Below are positions 38,989 through 47,892 of a stretch of DNA of 64,000 bases, one piece after another (positions within the stretch are counted from its first letter, which is position 1; each line of letters starts with the position of its first letter). Origin of the DNA: Parietichytrium sp. I65-24A (Eukaryota; Sar; Bigyra; Thraustochytrida; Thraustochytriidae); the NCBI GenBank assembly GCA_012862575.1, contig BLSF01000003.1, positions 558,001 through 622,000 of the forward strand. The letters run 5' to 3'. Both the position numbers and the translations under genes were made by a program. The notes beneath the pieces are model-generated. The model was given only the letters and a program-made list of their open reading frames with translations, was not told the DNA's origin and searched no databases.

Positions 38989-40185
38989 ATGGCCAGCGCA
39001 CAGGCTTCGCCGCCCAAACCATGGGAGAAAGCGTCCTCCAGTGAGGCATCTTCGCCTGCGCCTGCGTCGGCAACAACGGCTTCGGTGTCACAAGCCGCAG
39101 CTCAAGCGGCAGCTACGCCTGCAGCGCCAACAGCATCTCAGCCAGGCGCCCCTGGAGCTCCAATGACTACGACGTCGGCCCCCGGTTCGCAGTACGGATA
39201 TGGGGCTCAGCAACAGCAGCCTTATGGAGCGGCAGCAAGTCCGTATGGAAACACTGGTGGGTACGGCGCTGGGTATGGAGCGTCAAGCTACGGAGGCTAT
39301 GGCAGCTCGTATGGTAGCGGGTATGGCAGTGGATACGGCATGAACAGATACGGCGGGGGCATGTATGGCGGTGGCAGCATGTACGGCGGTGGATATGGCG
39401 GCGGCATGTATGGAGGTGGTATGTACGGAGGCGGTTATGGCGGTGGCATGTATGGTATGGGAATGAACGGAATGATGAACCCGATGATGGGGGATATGGG
39501 TTGGCTTGGCGCCATGCACCAAACCGTCGGATCGCTTGGACAAATGTCGGAGCTGTTAGGAATGAACGCGGAGGCTATGCAATATGCTTTTGGAAGCTTT
39601 GCGCACTTTTTAGAGAGGATCGGTGGCGCGGCGCACGAGATACTATGCTTCTTTACGGGTGCTCCTCCACTTCCTCAGATTGATCCGCACACCGGTCAAC
39701 CACTTCCGATGCCTTCACCCGAAGAGATCAAGATGGAGCGGAAGAGAAGGCTTATGCGCTGGCTAACTGGATTGGTCATTTTATATTTAGGCTACCGCGG
39801 TGTGAAATACTTGATCAAGCGCATGAGCAAGAAGAAGTCTCCAACGGAGCTCATGCTTTCTCAGCAGTGGGACTCTGTGAGCAACAAGTCTGGCATGATG
39901 AACAACTCTATGATGATGAACAATAACAGTATGATGCCTTCCATGTATGGATCAGGCATGTACGGGTCAAGCATGTACGGCGGATACAATTCTCCGTACG
40001 GATCGTCAATGTATGGCAGCTCTGGAATGTACGGACCCTCTTACGGAGGAATGGGTGCGGGAGGCATGTACGGCTCCGGGTCCATGTACGGCAGCGCGAG
40101 CCCCTACGCGAACCGCGTTGGAAATTATGGTGGTGGAATGGCCGGAACAGGCTTTTCTCCGGAACTTGACGAATTATTTGGATAA
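38989..40185 (+). CDS. PEX13: Peroxin-13 (PEX13), SH3-less form
   Basis: A 398-residue peroxisomal docking-complex protein. Near the N-terminus the PPKPWE motif typical of PEX13 is present, followed by an Ala/Thr/Pro-rich stretch and a long YGG/MYGGG-rich region (about 75-160), like the YG-rich tract that forms the import-pore gel. Next comes GMNAEAMQYAFGSFAHFLERIGGAAHEIL, matching the conserved PEX13 helices. One hydrophobic span (LMRWLTGLVILYLGYRGVKYLI) follows a basic turn. No SH3 domain follows; the C-terminus instead is a second Met/Tyr/Gly/Ser-rich tract (MYGSG, MYGSS units) and ends FSPELDELFG. Plants also lack the SH3 domain. The frame opens at GTG 38983; ATG 38989 is chosen. It is convergent with the prenyltransferase gene. 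Confidence 0.88.
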   Translation: MASAQASPPKPWEKASSSEASSPAPASATTASVSQAAAQAAATPAAPTASQPGAPGAPMTTTSAPGSQYGYGAQQQQPYGAAASPYGNTGGYGAGYGASSYGGYGSSYGSGYGSGYGMNRYGGGMYGGGSMYGGGYGGGMYGGGMYGGGYGGGMYGMGMNGMMNPMMGDMGWLGAMHQTVGSLGQMSELLGMNAEAMQYAFGSFAHFLERIGGAAHEILCFFTGAPPLPQIDPHTGQPLPMPSPEEIKMERKRRLMRWLTGLVILYLGYRGVKYLIKRMSKKKSPTELMLSQQWDSVSNKSGMMNNSMMMNNNSMMPSMYGSGMYGSSMYGGYNSPYGSSMYGSSGMYGPSYGGMGAGGMYGSGSMYGSASPYANRVGNYGGGMAGTGFSPELDELFG

Positions 40186-40492
40186 GCTACTCCAAAGCAC
40201 CGGCAAATTGCCAGACGTTGGTGTGAGGAATGCACTTGTACATGTAACATGTAGCTATGGCTTGGCCGACATCATTCATAAAGGAATCGAAGGAGGCGTT
40301 AGAGTGCTTTTTTCTTCGGCTGTCCTTTTCTGTGTTGTCCATTTTCCCTTTTATCTTTCGCATTTTCCCTTTTCTAATAATCTAATGCCAAGAACACAAA
40401 AAAGTGAGGAAGATATTCGTTTATTTGTTATTGTGGGACCCAGAAAAAATGACGTCCCTTTTGAAAGTGAAGGTATTTCATTGTTTGGCAGT
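40186..40492. other. Convergent 3' region
   Basis: Spacer of 307 bases between two facing stop codons, presumably shared 3' untranslated sequence. Nothing else recognised. Confidence 0.6.
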
Positions 40493-41584
40493 CTAACGCT
40501 GTACATATTGTTTGCCAGCGCCATTGAGCGGATTGTTGCCAAATGGCGAGTTCTCGAAGGCTCGATTTGTGAGTCCAATCAATGCATTTATTGAAGCAAG
40601 TCCCGGCTCTTGCATCAAACTCAGCCCACAAAGACTGAAGTAGGAGTGTAGGATATCAGGGTACAGTTTCGAGACAACTTTCGGTCCGTGCTTGCAAAAG
40701 CCCCCAAACTGAGTCTGGCATGACATTACAAAGGAGTGCGTCGAGTCTCTGTCAATGAGCGATGCTAAGCCGAGCGTTTGAAGTGCACCCCCAACCCAGA
40801 ACGTATAGCATGTGTCGGGAACCTTGTTTATTCTCCCGTTGAAACCACCGGTTTGCCGAAAGGCACAGAATCGAGTCAAGCCTTCGAGATCCGCGCGATC
40901 GAGCTGCCCCAGGATCTCCAGAGCTGCTGTGGCACAATAGATAGCCCCGGAGTGCGCTTCTTGGTTGGGAAGAATTCCGAACCCGCCGTCGAATGACTGC
41001 GATTTGATGATGAACTGTGCTGTCTTGTCAACATCGATTCCGCTGAAATCCTGCAGCATGAAGGATACTGCACAAGCGCAATACACAAAGCGCATGTCTA
41101 CTTCGGTGCCACTAGCGGCTGCTTGAAATGAGCCATCTTCCTGCTGAAGGCCTTTCAAGCCAGCGATGATTTCCTGCCTTCGAACTCTTGAAAAGTCGTC
41201 TCCGAGGATGCTCAGAACGAGAAGGGCGCAGTAAGTCATTGAAATGTGCGCTTCGTGGTATTTTGTGATTTTCGAGGTGTCTTTCATACCCCCGAGGTAG
41301 CCGCCGCCCTGAAAACCTCCGCAACTTGGCCCATTCTTCTCCGCAACTACAACTTGATTCTGGTACACCCAATTTATGATCTCCTCCTTGTTGTTCACTT
41401 CGTCCAGCGCACCAAGGATGTCCAACGCCGACACTGCAAAGTATACCATAATCAGTCTATTGGTTTCAAGCGAAGTGTAATGCTGCGGCACCACCTTGTA
41501 AAGAAAGCTCTTAAAGTAGCGCACGTGCAATTCGCGATTCAAAACAGACTGCGCCTCACTCCCTTCTGCCACTAGAGCGGCCAT
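40493..41584 (-). CDS. PGGT1B: Geranylgeranyltransferase type I beta subunit
   Basis: A 363-residue alpha-alpha barrel prenyltransferase beta subunit. HVRYFKSFLYKVVPQHYTSLETNRLIMVYFAVSALDIL aligns with PGGT1B ([37 protein letters not shown]), and LQQEDGSFQAA...DMRFVYCACAVSFML also matches it. Zinc ligands are DTCYTFWVGG (Asp and Cys) and the His in DILHSYFSLCGLSLM. QC repeats such as QSFDGGFG and QTGGFNGR are in place. With the shared alpha subunit it attaches geranylgeranyl to CaaL-type small GTPases. Type I is preferred over farnesyl- or RabGGTase-beta because of the SSLET and EDGSF blocks. ATG 41584 is the natural start (AAGATGG). Same strand as the SAMHD1-like gene, 485 bases apart. Confidence 0.93.
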   Translation of the reverse strand: MAALVAEGSEAQSVLNRELHVRYFKSFLYKVVPQHYTSLETNRLIMVYFAVSALDILGALDEVNNKEEIINWVYQNQVVVAEKNGPSCGGFQGGGYLGGMKDTSKITKYHEAHISMTYCALLVLSILGDDFSRVRRQEIIAGLKGLQQEDGSFQAAASGTEVDMRFVYCACAVSFMLQDFSGIDVDKTAQFIIKSQSFDGGFGILPNQEAHSGAIYCATAALEILGQLDRADLEGLTRFCAFRQTGGFNGRINKVPDTCYTFWVGGALQTLGLASLIDRDSTHSFVMSCQTQFGGFCKHGPKVVSKLYPDILHSYFSLCGLSLMQEPGLASINALIGLTNRAFENSPFGNNPLNGAGKQYVQR

Positions 41585-42069
41585 CTTTGTCTACCAAACT
41601 AAACCGTCCTTCGCACGCTCTGCAACGGCGCAACTTTTGATTGAGCACCGCAAGCACCACAAACTACGTCCGCACGACCTCTCAAGAAGAGACACTGTTG
41701 CATGCGCCAGGACAGTCGATTGCTTTGCCGCGATACACGCTTTCCCTGACTTGCGAGCTCAACCTCGCGGAGATGGTGGCCTGCTTTCGAACTGTGCAAA
41801 GAGTGCAAAGATCGTTGGGATTGTGGGGATTATGTCCAATCGTGGTTTCCAGTAGCGGATCGTAGCCAAGTCGAAGTTACTTGGAGGGAGGTGACGTAAG
41901 TGAGACAAGGGCTGGTAGGAAGGGAACCGTTCTAGTACAGGTATCGGTACGGCCACATCGAAGCTAGCCCCCTGAGGGGCTACCATCGCTGCTCACTGAC
42001 CGCGAGTTGGATGGAGAAATCCCAGACAACAAAATTCTTTTTTACTTTTTTTTCATTCAAAACAGCTAA
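41585..42069. other. Intergenic region with inverted repeat
   Basis: Spacer of 485 bases between SAMHD1-like stop and PGGT1B start. It includes a 7-bp inverted repeat TAGCCCC-CTGA-GGGGCTA at 41965-41982 and T-rich sequence near 42040. No gene supported. Confidence 0.6.
41965..41982. repeat. Short inverted repeat (7-bp stem, 4-base loop)
   Basis: TAGCCCC and GGGGCTA flank CTGA; a stable small hairpin in RNA or DNA, downstream of the SAMHD1-like gene. Purpose unknown. Confidence 0.6.
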
Positions 42070-43896
42070 TTACGGGGTGGGTGAGTCAACGTACAGCCCG
42101 GCCATATGGCGCTGGGAAGTCATGACGTCCACAGGATCATCGCACTGAACCTTGTTCCAAGCCTGGAAAGCAGCTACAGCAGTTGAAAACACGTCCGGGT
42201 TCTTGCAAAACACGCGCAAACGCATCTCCTTAAAGTTTGGGGGAAGCCAGAGCTGGGATCGTAGCTTTACCTTTGACACATCACCACGAGAAGCGACGAG
42301 ACTATCACCAGAATCCAGGTCGCGATTCGAGAAAAAGTACATTGAGTCCAGAGGATTGCTGTTTCCTTTGCCAAAATGCAGCGATTGAAACTCAACGATG
42401 AGGTCGTTCGGGTCCAACAAGCTTTGTGCCTGCATTCGACCCTCGTCTTCATCCATTTGTGCTACCGACGCCTCAGTGTCATCTTCATCGTCACTAAGAA
42501 TGCTGCTCATGTCAAATACATAAGGCTTGCGGACTGCCCGCGGGGTTTGATCTCTTCCACCGGCCATTGAGGCAATCTCGTGAGATATCTCCGTCGTACT
42601 CTTGCGCAACGCAATCTCGGGCATTGGCACCCAGCCAACACATTGATAGAGTCTGGTTCGACTTTCGATTCTGGAATATAAATCAATCAATGCCTGCATC
42701 TTGGGCTCCTGCTTTCTGTTCTCCGGAAGCTCCGAGATGAAATTCCCGACAAAATCGACTATAGTATCATTCAGCGCAACGTATTTGGACGGAATGTGAA
42801 TCACATCACAAATCTTGGCGCCGCGAAAGAGAAGCTCATCATGAGCCAGCACCAAAAGGTCCCTGATCATATACTCGAAAGCTTTGACCGTCCTGTGCTG
42901 GTACACGCTAATGTGGAGATGAAAACGAGTTTCAAATGCCCGAAACGCTGTCAGGTACAGATCCACCGGGAAGCAGATTCTTTGCACACCATCCGTGCAC
43001 TTCATCACGCGGCTCTGCGTCAGGAGCTCCTCAAATTTGCAGCTCCCCTCCACCCCGGTGCTTAGAACGTCACGCTGGAAATAGTCGAGCTTGTCGACAT
43101 CCAAGCCGCTCTCACAATTATTAACTATATCATATAAGAACCTCTTTCGCGGCCAGCGAGAGAGCAAGTCCCGACGTTGTCTCTCTTCTGGAGGTACTCC
43201 AAAAATCATTTCCTTGATAGCTCGGAGATCTTGCTCCGGATCCAGCCCGTATTGACTAAGATCAATACCATTTTGTTTCAAGAGATCATCCAGCATCATT
43301 AAAGATCCTTGCTCATGAGACCAGCCGTGGACTCCGGCAGCGGGCAGCACCATGCCGTCAAAAACATGGGAGAAAGGTCCATGCCCTAAATCGTGGCACA
43401 ATCCGGCAATCTGAACACAGAGGATGTCCGAAGGTGATATCCCAAGCTCTGGCTGACTTAGCATGAGGTTCTTCACCCAAACGCCTGCAAGGTGGCAAAC
43501 CCCGATTGAGTGCTCAAACCTGCTGTGCATGGCTGATGGCCACACAACATAGCACAGCCCAACCTGCTTGAGCTTTCGCAGCCTTTGAAACTGCGCCGTA
43601 TCCATCATTCGCTTCGCCAGAATTGGAAGCTCTAATCTCCCGTGACATGCATCTTTAACCGCAAATCCGCTCCGGATCGTCGACACCGGAATGACGTCTG
43701 GCACCTCGCATCTCACGGCAGCAGCAGCAGCAGCAGCAGCCCCTGTTTCCGCCTTGAAACCGATCGGTTCAGAATCGTCCACTCTCAGACGCTTACATTC
43801 TGGCTCCGACACGCCAGCGCCAGTCGCCAATGGCTTCGAATTCCGATCATGGAAGCTCGCCTTCCGCACTTTCACCCGAGTCACATATTTGTCCAT
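42070..43896 (-). CDS. SAMHD1: SAMHD1-like HD-domain dNTP triphosphohydrolase
   Basis: A 608-residue HD hydrolase. The metal set is complete: His129 in MHSRFEHSIGVCHLAG, His168-Asp169 in LCHDLGHGPFSHVFD, and Asp in GLDVDKLDYFQRD. Other SAMHD1 blocks are FQRLRKLKQVGLCYVVWPSA, GWSHEQGS, KRFLYDIVNN and FHLHISVYQHRTVKAFEYMI. SAMHD1 cleaves dNTPs to nucleosides and triphosphate and, in animals, also supports fork repair. There is no SAM domain; the N-terminus is instead charged, with a poly-Ala run coded by a GCT/GCA repeat (43718-43740). The C-terminus contains an acidic loop (SDDEDDTEASVAQMDEDEG) and a folded end resembling the family's C-lobe. Frame opens at TTG 44121; ATG 43896 (MDKYVTRVKVRK) is preferred. 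Confidence 0.92.
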   Translation of the reverse strand: MDKYVTRVKVRKASFHDRNSKPLATGAGVSEPECKRLRVDDSEPIGFKAETGAAAAAAAAVRCEVPDVIPVSTIRSGFAVKDACHGRLELPILAKRMMDTAQFQRLRKLKQVGLCYVVWPSAMHSRFEHSIGVCHLAGVWVKNLMLSQPELGISPSDILCVQIAGLCHDLGHGPFSHVFDGMVLPAAGVHGWSHEQGSLMMLDDLLKQNGIDLSQYGLDPEQDLRAIKEMIFGVPPEERQRRDLLSRWPRKRFLYDIVNNCESGLDVDKLDYFQRDVLSTGVEGSCKFEELLTQSRVMKCTDGVQRICFPVDLYLTAFRAFETRFHLHISVYQHRTVKAFEYMIRDLLVLAHDELLFRGAKICDVIHIPSKYVALNDTIVDFVGNFISELPENRKQEPKMQALIDLYSRIESRTRLYQCVGWVPMPEIALRKSTTEISHEIASMAGGRDQTPRAVRKPYVFDMSSILSDDEDDTEASVAQMDEDEGRMQAQSLLDPNDLIVEFQSLHFGKGNSNPLDSMYFFSNRDLDSGDSLVASRGDVSKVKLRSQLWLPPNFKEMRLRVFCKNPDVFSTAVAAFQAWNKVQCDDPVDVMTSQRHMAGLYVDSPTP

Positions 43897-44916
43897 CCCG
43901 CCGACCGAACCACAGCTGCCTCTCCGCGAACCTGCAGAACCCACCACACCAACGCCAATCGCTCCGACAGAGAGTGTCCCCGCACGCCAACTCCGTGGCG
44001 CGCACACACCGCACACCTCTCCCTCTCTCGATCCCTCGAACTCTTGATCTCCCCAACGAGCACACAGCGAACAGAGACCTGTTCGTGAGCTCCGCTGGCT
44101 GTCTGGCTGTCTGGCTGGCAACGGGCGGCTATTGCTGGCTGCGGGTCAATCGCCTCGGGAGGGCCGCGCGAGTGTGTGTATGTGTGTGTATGTCTCCGTG
44201 CGCGGGGCAGAGAGCGCGGACACTACGACATACGGCAAATGCACAATAATGCACTGCAATGCACTGGGAATGCACTGGGAATGCACTGGGAATGCTAATT
44301 ATGCTAAGCTTAATGCGAGCACAGCGGCTGCTACACGCCAACTACTGGCCACTACGCTCCTGGTAAACCATAGCTAGCTGGTAGAACCGAGATTGCGTGG
44401 TGGTGTCGTGAAACTTGGTTCTCCAGAAGTGCAGTAAGACCTGCTATACGAAACCCGTAGAAGTTTATAGGAGTGCTAGGGAGCAAAGCTAATGGAAGTA
44501 TGTGATTTAGTGGTAGCAGAAGCGGCATATGTGTTGTACAACTGACTTTTAACAATTGAAGTAAACGAGGGAGTAGGAATGGTGGGGAAGTGCGAACAAA
44601 GCAATGATTGATTCGAGCGTTACGAGTTGCAGAAACTATGAACATCGCAGGGCGTCAATGAGTGAAACGCGGTTTAGAGTTTAGAGTCTCAGGAACCTCG
44701 AAAACGAATCATACCTTGCAGAAAAAATTTCAGTAGACCTTGAAATGATTGTGTTATTTGTCATTCGCTCTTGCGATGAAGGAAGAGAAGAAGGTTCATG
44801 CAGACGCATGCTGAGGAGTGCTTCAGGGACTGTGATTTGTACAAATGTGGAAGGTTTGAGCACCCAGCAAGATTCTGTTTCTCGAGTTCCGTCAAACAGA
44901 GCTTCAGAGTGCCCCT
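43897..44916. other. Intergenic region with short tandem repeats
   Basis: Spacer of about 1.0 kb between two same-strand genes. Holds a TG/TATG run (44171-44193) and an 11-base tandem repeat (44249-44294). Bases 43897-44121 are open in the SAMHD1-like frame but have no ATG. No other gene supported. Confidence 0.6.
44249..44294. repeat. 11-bp tandem repeat TGCACTGGGAA
   Basis: Three near-perfect TGCACTGGGAA units preceded by related TGCACTGCAA and TGCACAATAA units. Located upstream of the SAMHD1-like gene. Confidence 0.85.
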
Positions 44917-46494
44917 TCAAGTGAGAGCAGAAACGAGTGCGGCTGCCTCGGAGAGCTTGACAACCGTGAATTCGCACGCGCTAAGATTCTGCGGATTCGG
45001 ATCCAGAAAGCACATGGCATCGTCGAGCTGCACCCAACCAATCTGCGACAATACGTGGCGTGCTCCGAGAACAGAAGCTAAAAGATTGTGCACCTTTGTG
45101 TTGCTGAGCTTGAGTTTCTTGTACCTGTCACTGCTTGGGTCGCGAAGGACATTGCTGATAATCTTTATAAGGAGCTCAATCGCTCCCTGTGTCGTTTGAG
45201 GAGCATTTCTCTCGACCAGCTTTGACACCGCATCAGATATTTCAACTTGCATCGCTTCTGGCGGGGCTTCATAACGGACCTTAGTGTCAGAAGTCCGATG
45301 GGATTCTGCCTCCTCAATATTCGATGGCTCAGGAGCCTCACTCACAACTCCGACGGATAGATTGTCCCCCTCATGCCGTTGGGGATCACCACTCGATCTG
45401 GGCTCATCAGAGCCAAACTCCATCTGCTCAGATGTTGCGTTCTGCTCCCCAAGCTCGTTGGTGTCCATTTTTTCTGGCACGGAGGGAGGGTGGCAGGAGC
45501 AGTGATCCTTACACGGCTGTGCGTCAGAAATCTCGTCTTTGCGCGGATGCATCCGCGCCAGAGCAGCGGAAGCCAAGTGTGTGCGCATGTCTACTGAGTT
45601 ATCAACCTTTCCGCCAAGTTTGAAGACCTGTGGTTCCTTCTTCTCTGCGATGAAGTTTCGAGTTAGCATCTCAGTGCCTCCAAGACGGGAACCTTGCCCA
45701 CTTCTCCAATCCAGAGCGATAACGTCTTTCTGTATCTCGCGCATCAGCTCATAAAATTTATTGTCGTGTTCACTGTGCACCATATGCGAGAGCTCATGGC
45801 ACAATGTCTCCCTTATGGTCTGAATTTTTCGAAAGCCCCTCAAGTCGTCGGTTCGAATCCGCAACGAAATCTCCTGTCCCTTGTTAATGTTGACCCCGAG
45901 AACACAGACGGGGTCTACACCCACCTTTCCGTCCGGGTACATTTCTGTCAGAGCACCGACAGTCCATTTGTTCTTTCTTAGAACAGCGAGAAATCCGGGA
46001 TCAGTCGCAAGATCCTCAAGCAGCCTATGCGCCACTTCCTTGTCTCGGAATCCATTCAACGCTCTAATCGCGTTAAACTTGTATGGCGTTGAATCGGCAT
46101 CCCTCCTTCTCTGTTCCAAGTCACGACTCTTGGCAGCTGCGTCTCTTTCGTTTTGAAGCTCCTCATAATCGATGTCGATATCATTTCGGACCATCTTCCC
46201 GGCTTTGTCCGCTTCGCTCTCGGCGTTTGCCACAGCCTCAAGCTCTGCATCCGTAGCGCCGTATAACATGAGCGCATCGCCAGCTGCAAGGCCGCTTTTA
46301 AATCCCTCCTCATTCTCCACCCGCACGCCGCCCTTTGCCACTATCTTCTGCCTTGCTACCGCCACGCCTGTCCGTTCCTGGAGTGCAGCTTGGAGCTCTT
46401 CAAATGATCGCACTTGCAGCGACATCCGTTCGCCTCGAAAATTGACGCAAACGTCGTCGCAATTCCTGCCCACGGGCATTGCTCTCGACGTCAT
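44917..46494 (-). CDS. UBL-WLM-PUB metalloprotease (Wss1/SPRTN-related)
   Basis: A 525-residue protein. Residues about 10-85 form a ubiquitin-like domain (DDVCVNFRGERMSLQV, LQERTGVAVARQKIVAKGG, GLAAGDALMLYGA). A WLM (Wss1p-like metalloprotease) domain follows at about 130-310, with the zinc motif HELSHMVHSEHD (His233, Glu234, His237, His243) and the upstream YPDGKVGVDPVCVLGVNIN. After a disordered acidic stretch the C-terminus carries a PUB domain at about 440-520: AIELLIKIISNVLRDP, RYKKLKLSNTKVHNLLASVLGARHVLSQIGW. WLM proteases cut DNA-protein crosslinks; PUB domains bind the p97/CDC48 C-terminus, so a CDC48-linked repair or SUMO/ubiquitin role is likely. The frame opens at TTG 46653; ATG 46494 (or 46479) is chosen. 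Confidence 0.9.
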   Translation of the reverse strand: MTSRAMPVGRNCDDVCVNFRGERMSLQVRSFEELQAALQERTGVAVARQKIVAKGGVRVENEEGFKSGLAAGDALMLYGATDAELEAVANAESEADKAGKMVRNDIDIDYEELQNERDAAAKSRDLEQRRRDADSTPYKFNAIRALNGFRDKEVAHRLLEDLATDPGFLAVLRKNKWTVGALTEMYPDGKVGVDPVCVLGVNINKGQEISLRIRTDDLRGFRKIQTIRETLCHELSHMVHSEHDNKFYELMREIQKDVIALDWRSGQGSRLGGTEMLTRNFIAEKKEPQVFKLGGKVDNSVDMRTHLASAALARMHPRKDEISDAQPCKDHCSCHPPSVPEKMDTNELGEQNATSEQMEFGSDEPRSSGDPQRHEGDNLSVGVVSEAPEPSNIEEAESHRTSDTKVRYEAPPEAMQVEISDAVSKLVERNAPQTTQGAIELLIKIISNVLRDPSSDRYKKLKLSNTKVHNLLASVLGARHVLSQIGWVQLDDAMCFLDPNPQNLSACEFTVVKLSEAAALVSALT

Positions 46495-47367
46495 CTTTCG
46501 CCTGCCACTCAAACGCTCCCCAATAGGCCGCCACCACTGCTTGTCCACCAGCCGCGAGCAGCGCCAAAACGTCTCAGAACCTGACGCGACCTGGGTCTGC
46601 TGCCAGTTGCTGCAACTCAGAGCTACGCCACAGCCCTGGCCGGACCTGCCCAAAAAGGTCTTCGGGGCACCTTGAGTACTCTGGTTTGCAGAGCACTGAC
46701 AGTCTCTAAGCGCTTCAAAGCAAGCGGCTGTGTCGCCCGTATGGTGTAAAGGCTGCGAACGCTTCTGTCTATATTAAACGCTTGCGTTGCGTGTCTGCTC
46801 TGATGTTCTGATTCTGGTGTTCTGGAGTCGTCCTTGCAAGTCGCAAGTCGGAGTTTCTCCCAACACATTGCATCAAGAAGTCTTAAAATGCTAGGGCGGC
46901 TTTGCATTTCGGCTAACGAGGGAGTGAAGAGCTGGCTCGGAAAAGGGAATGTGGTTGACTGGGAGTGAATGAACGCTTCGGAGCTTCCGAGGTCGGGTTC
47001 ATAGTCAAGTGAGTGACATGTGAATTTTAGAAGGCGGGAGAGTTCCAAGAGCTGCAATTATGAAATGGATGCCTCGTTCTCGAGCCGGATTGACGCGCGA
47101 AAGAAAGTTGATCCCGATTCTTGTGTGGAGTGGGCTCGGGCGATCAAATATTTATCGCCGAGCGTTGGTTCCCGTGATATTTCCCACTACCGCGCCTGCG
47201 TTTTTTGGCAATGCTGGACGAGCTTGAGGGCCACAGCTGGGCGAGGATGTTACCATATCTCGTTTCTCGGCTTTCCAATCGGTCTTCCACGAGGTTCCAG
47301 CTCAAACGCGAGCAATTTTTCCCCAAGTCCACTTTGTCGTCGATAAGTAAAGACAAACTTTAGCTAT
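46495..47367. other. Intergenic region
   Basis: Spacer of about 870 bases between the WLM gene and the small membrane-protein gene on the same strand. Short open frames exist but show no family features. Nothing else recognised. Confidence 0.55.
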
Positions 47368-47779
47368 TCATTCATCAATCAACACAAGTACGACAGAGAA
47401 GAGTACACTCGCAGTCAGCACCCACGTGTCGATACCGTACCGAGTCCCGAGTCCGGGTATGCCCGCGGTCCGCAGGAGTTCAGGCGCGAACGTAATCATG
47501 TCTTCTGAATTCTGAACATGTTTCCATGCCACCATCTTTGTCCAAACAATTGATGACTGTGTAACTGTCGTGGGCCCCTTTTTTTTGTAGAGAAAATGAG
47601 AATGATGAGTTTGATGAATGCGCAAACCTACCTCTTTCGACTTTGAGCGAACAATTCATGTCACGGGCCGAGGTAAGTTTCTCTACGCTCATTGCTTGTG
47701 CAAACGACCCCTCCTCCCCCGCTATAATTAAAGGAACTATAAAAGACGAGGAGAACATATTTCCTTCATCACAAGCCAT
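47368..47779 (-). CDS. Small C-terminal single-span membrane protein (two exons), unknown
   Basis: Proposed exons 47632-47779 and 47368-47564 with a 67-base intron (47565-47631; donor GTAGGT, pyrimidine-rich interior, acceptor ACAG). The spliced product has 114 residues. It ends with one hydrophobic span close to the C-terminus (DTWVLTASVLFSVVLVLIDE), suggesting a tail-anchored protein, and the middle includes HVQNSEDMITFAPELLRTAG. The exact frame match across a consensus-like intron supports it, but the unspliced frames are also short open frames, so evidence is modest. An internal ATG at 47692 could start a shorter form. It lies only 113 bases downstream of the giant gene's stop on the same strand. 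I do not recognise the family. Confidence 0.45.
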
Positions 47780-47892
47780 GACGAGACAGCTTTCGCGAGA
47801 GCGTTGCTCCTTCTCGAAAGTGTATATAAAGAAAATGTTGAAAAGTTAGTATGAGCAATTTCATTCATCTTTTTTAGTGCCAGCAACGGCTT

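Noticed and set aside
43897-44121. Longer N-terminus for the SAMHD1-like protein
   Set aside because: The frame is open to a TTG but has no ATG, and the extra sequence is Ser/Gly/Arg-rich without family similarity.
45847-45870. GGTTCGAATCC, identical to a tRNA T-loop/B box
   Set aside because: It lies inside the WLM protease coding region (antisense to RIRTDDLRGF), and no A box, acceptor stem or anticodon arm can be drawn around it.
46623-47057. 144-codon open frame upstream of the WLM gene
   Set aside because: No family features, partly antisense-like composition, and it overlaps the WLM leader; kept as non-coding.
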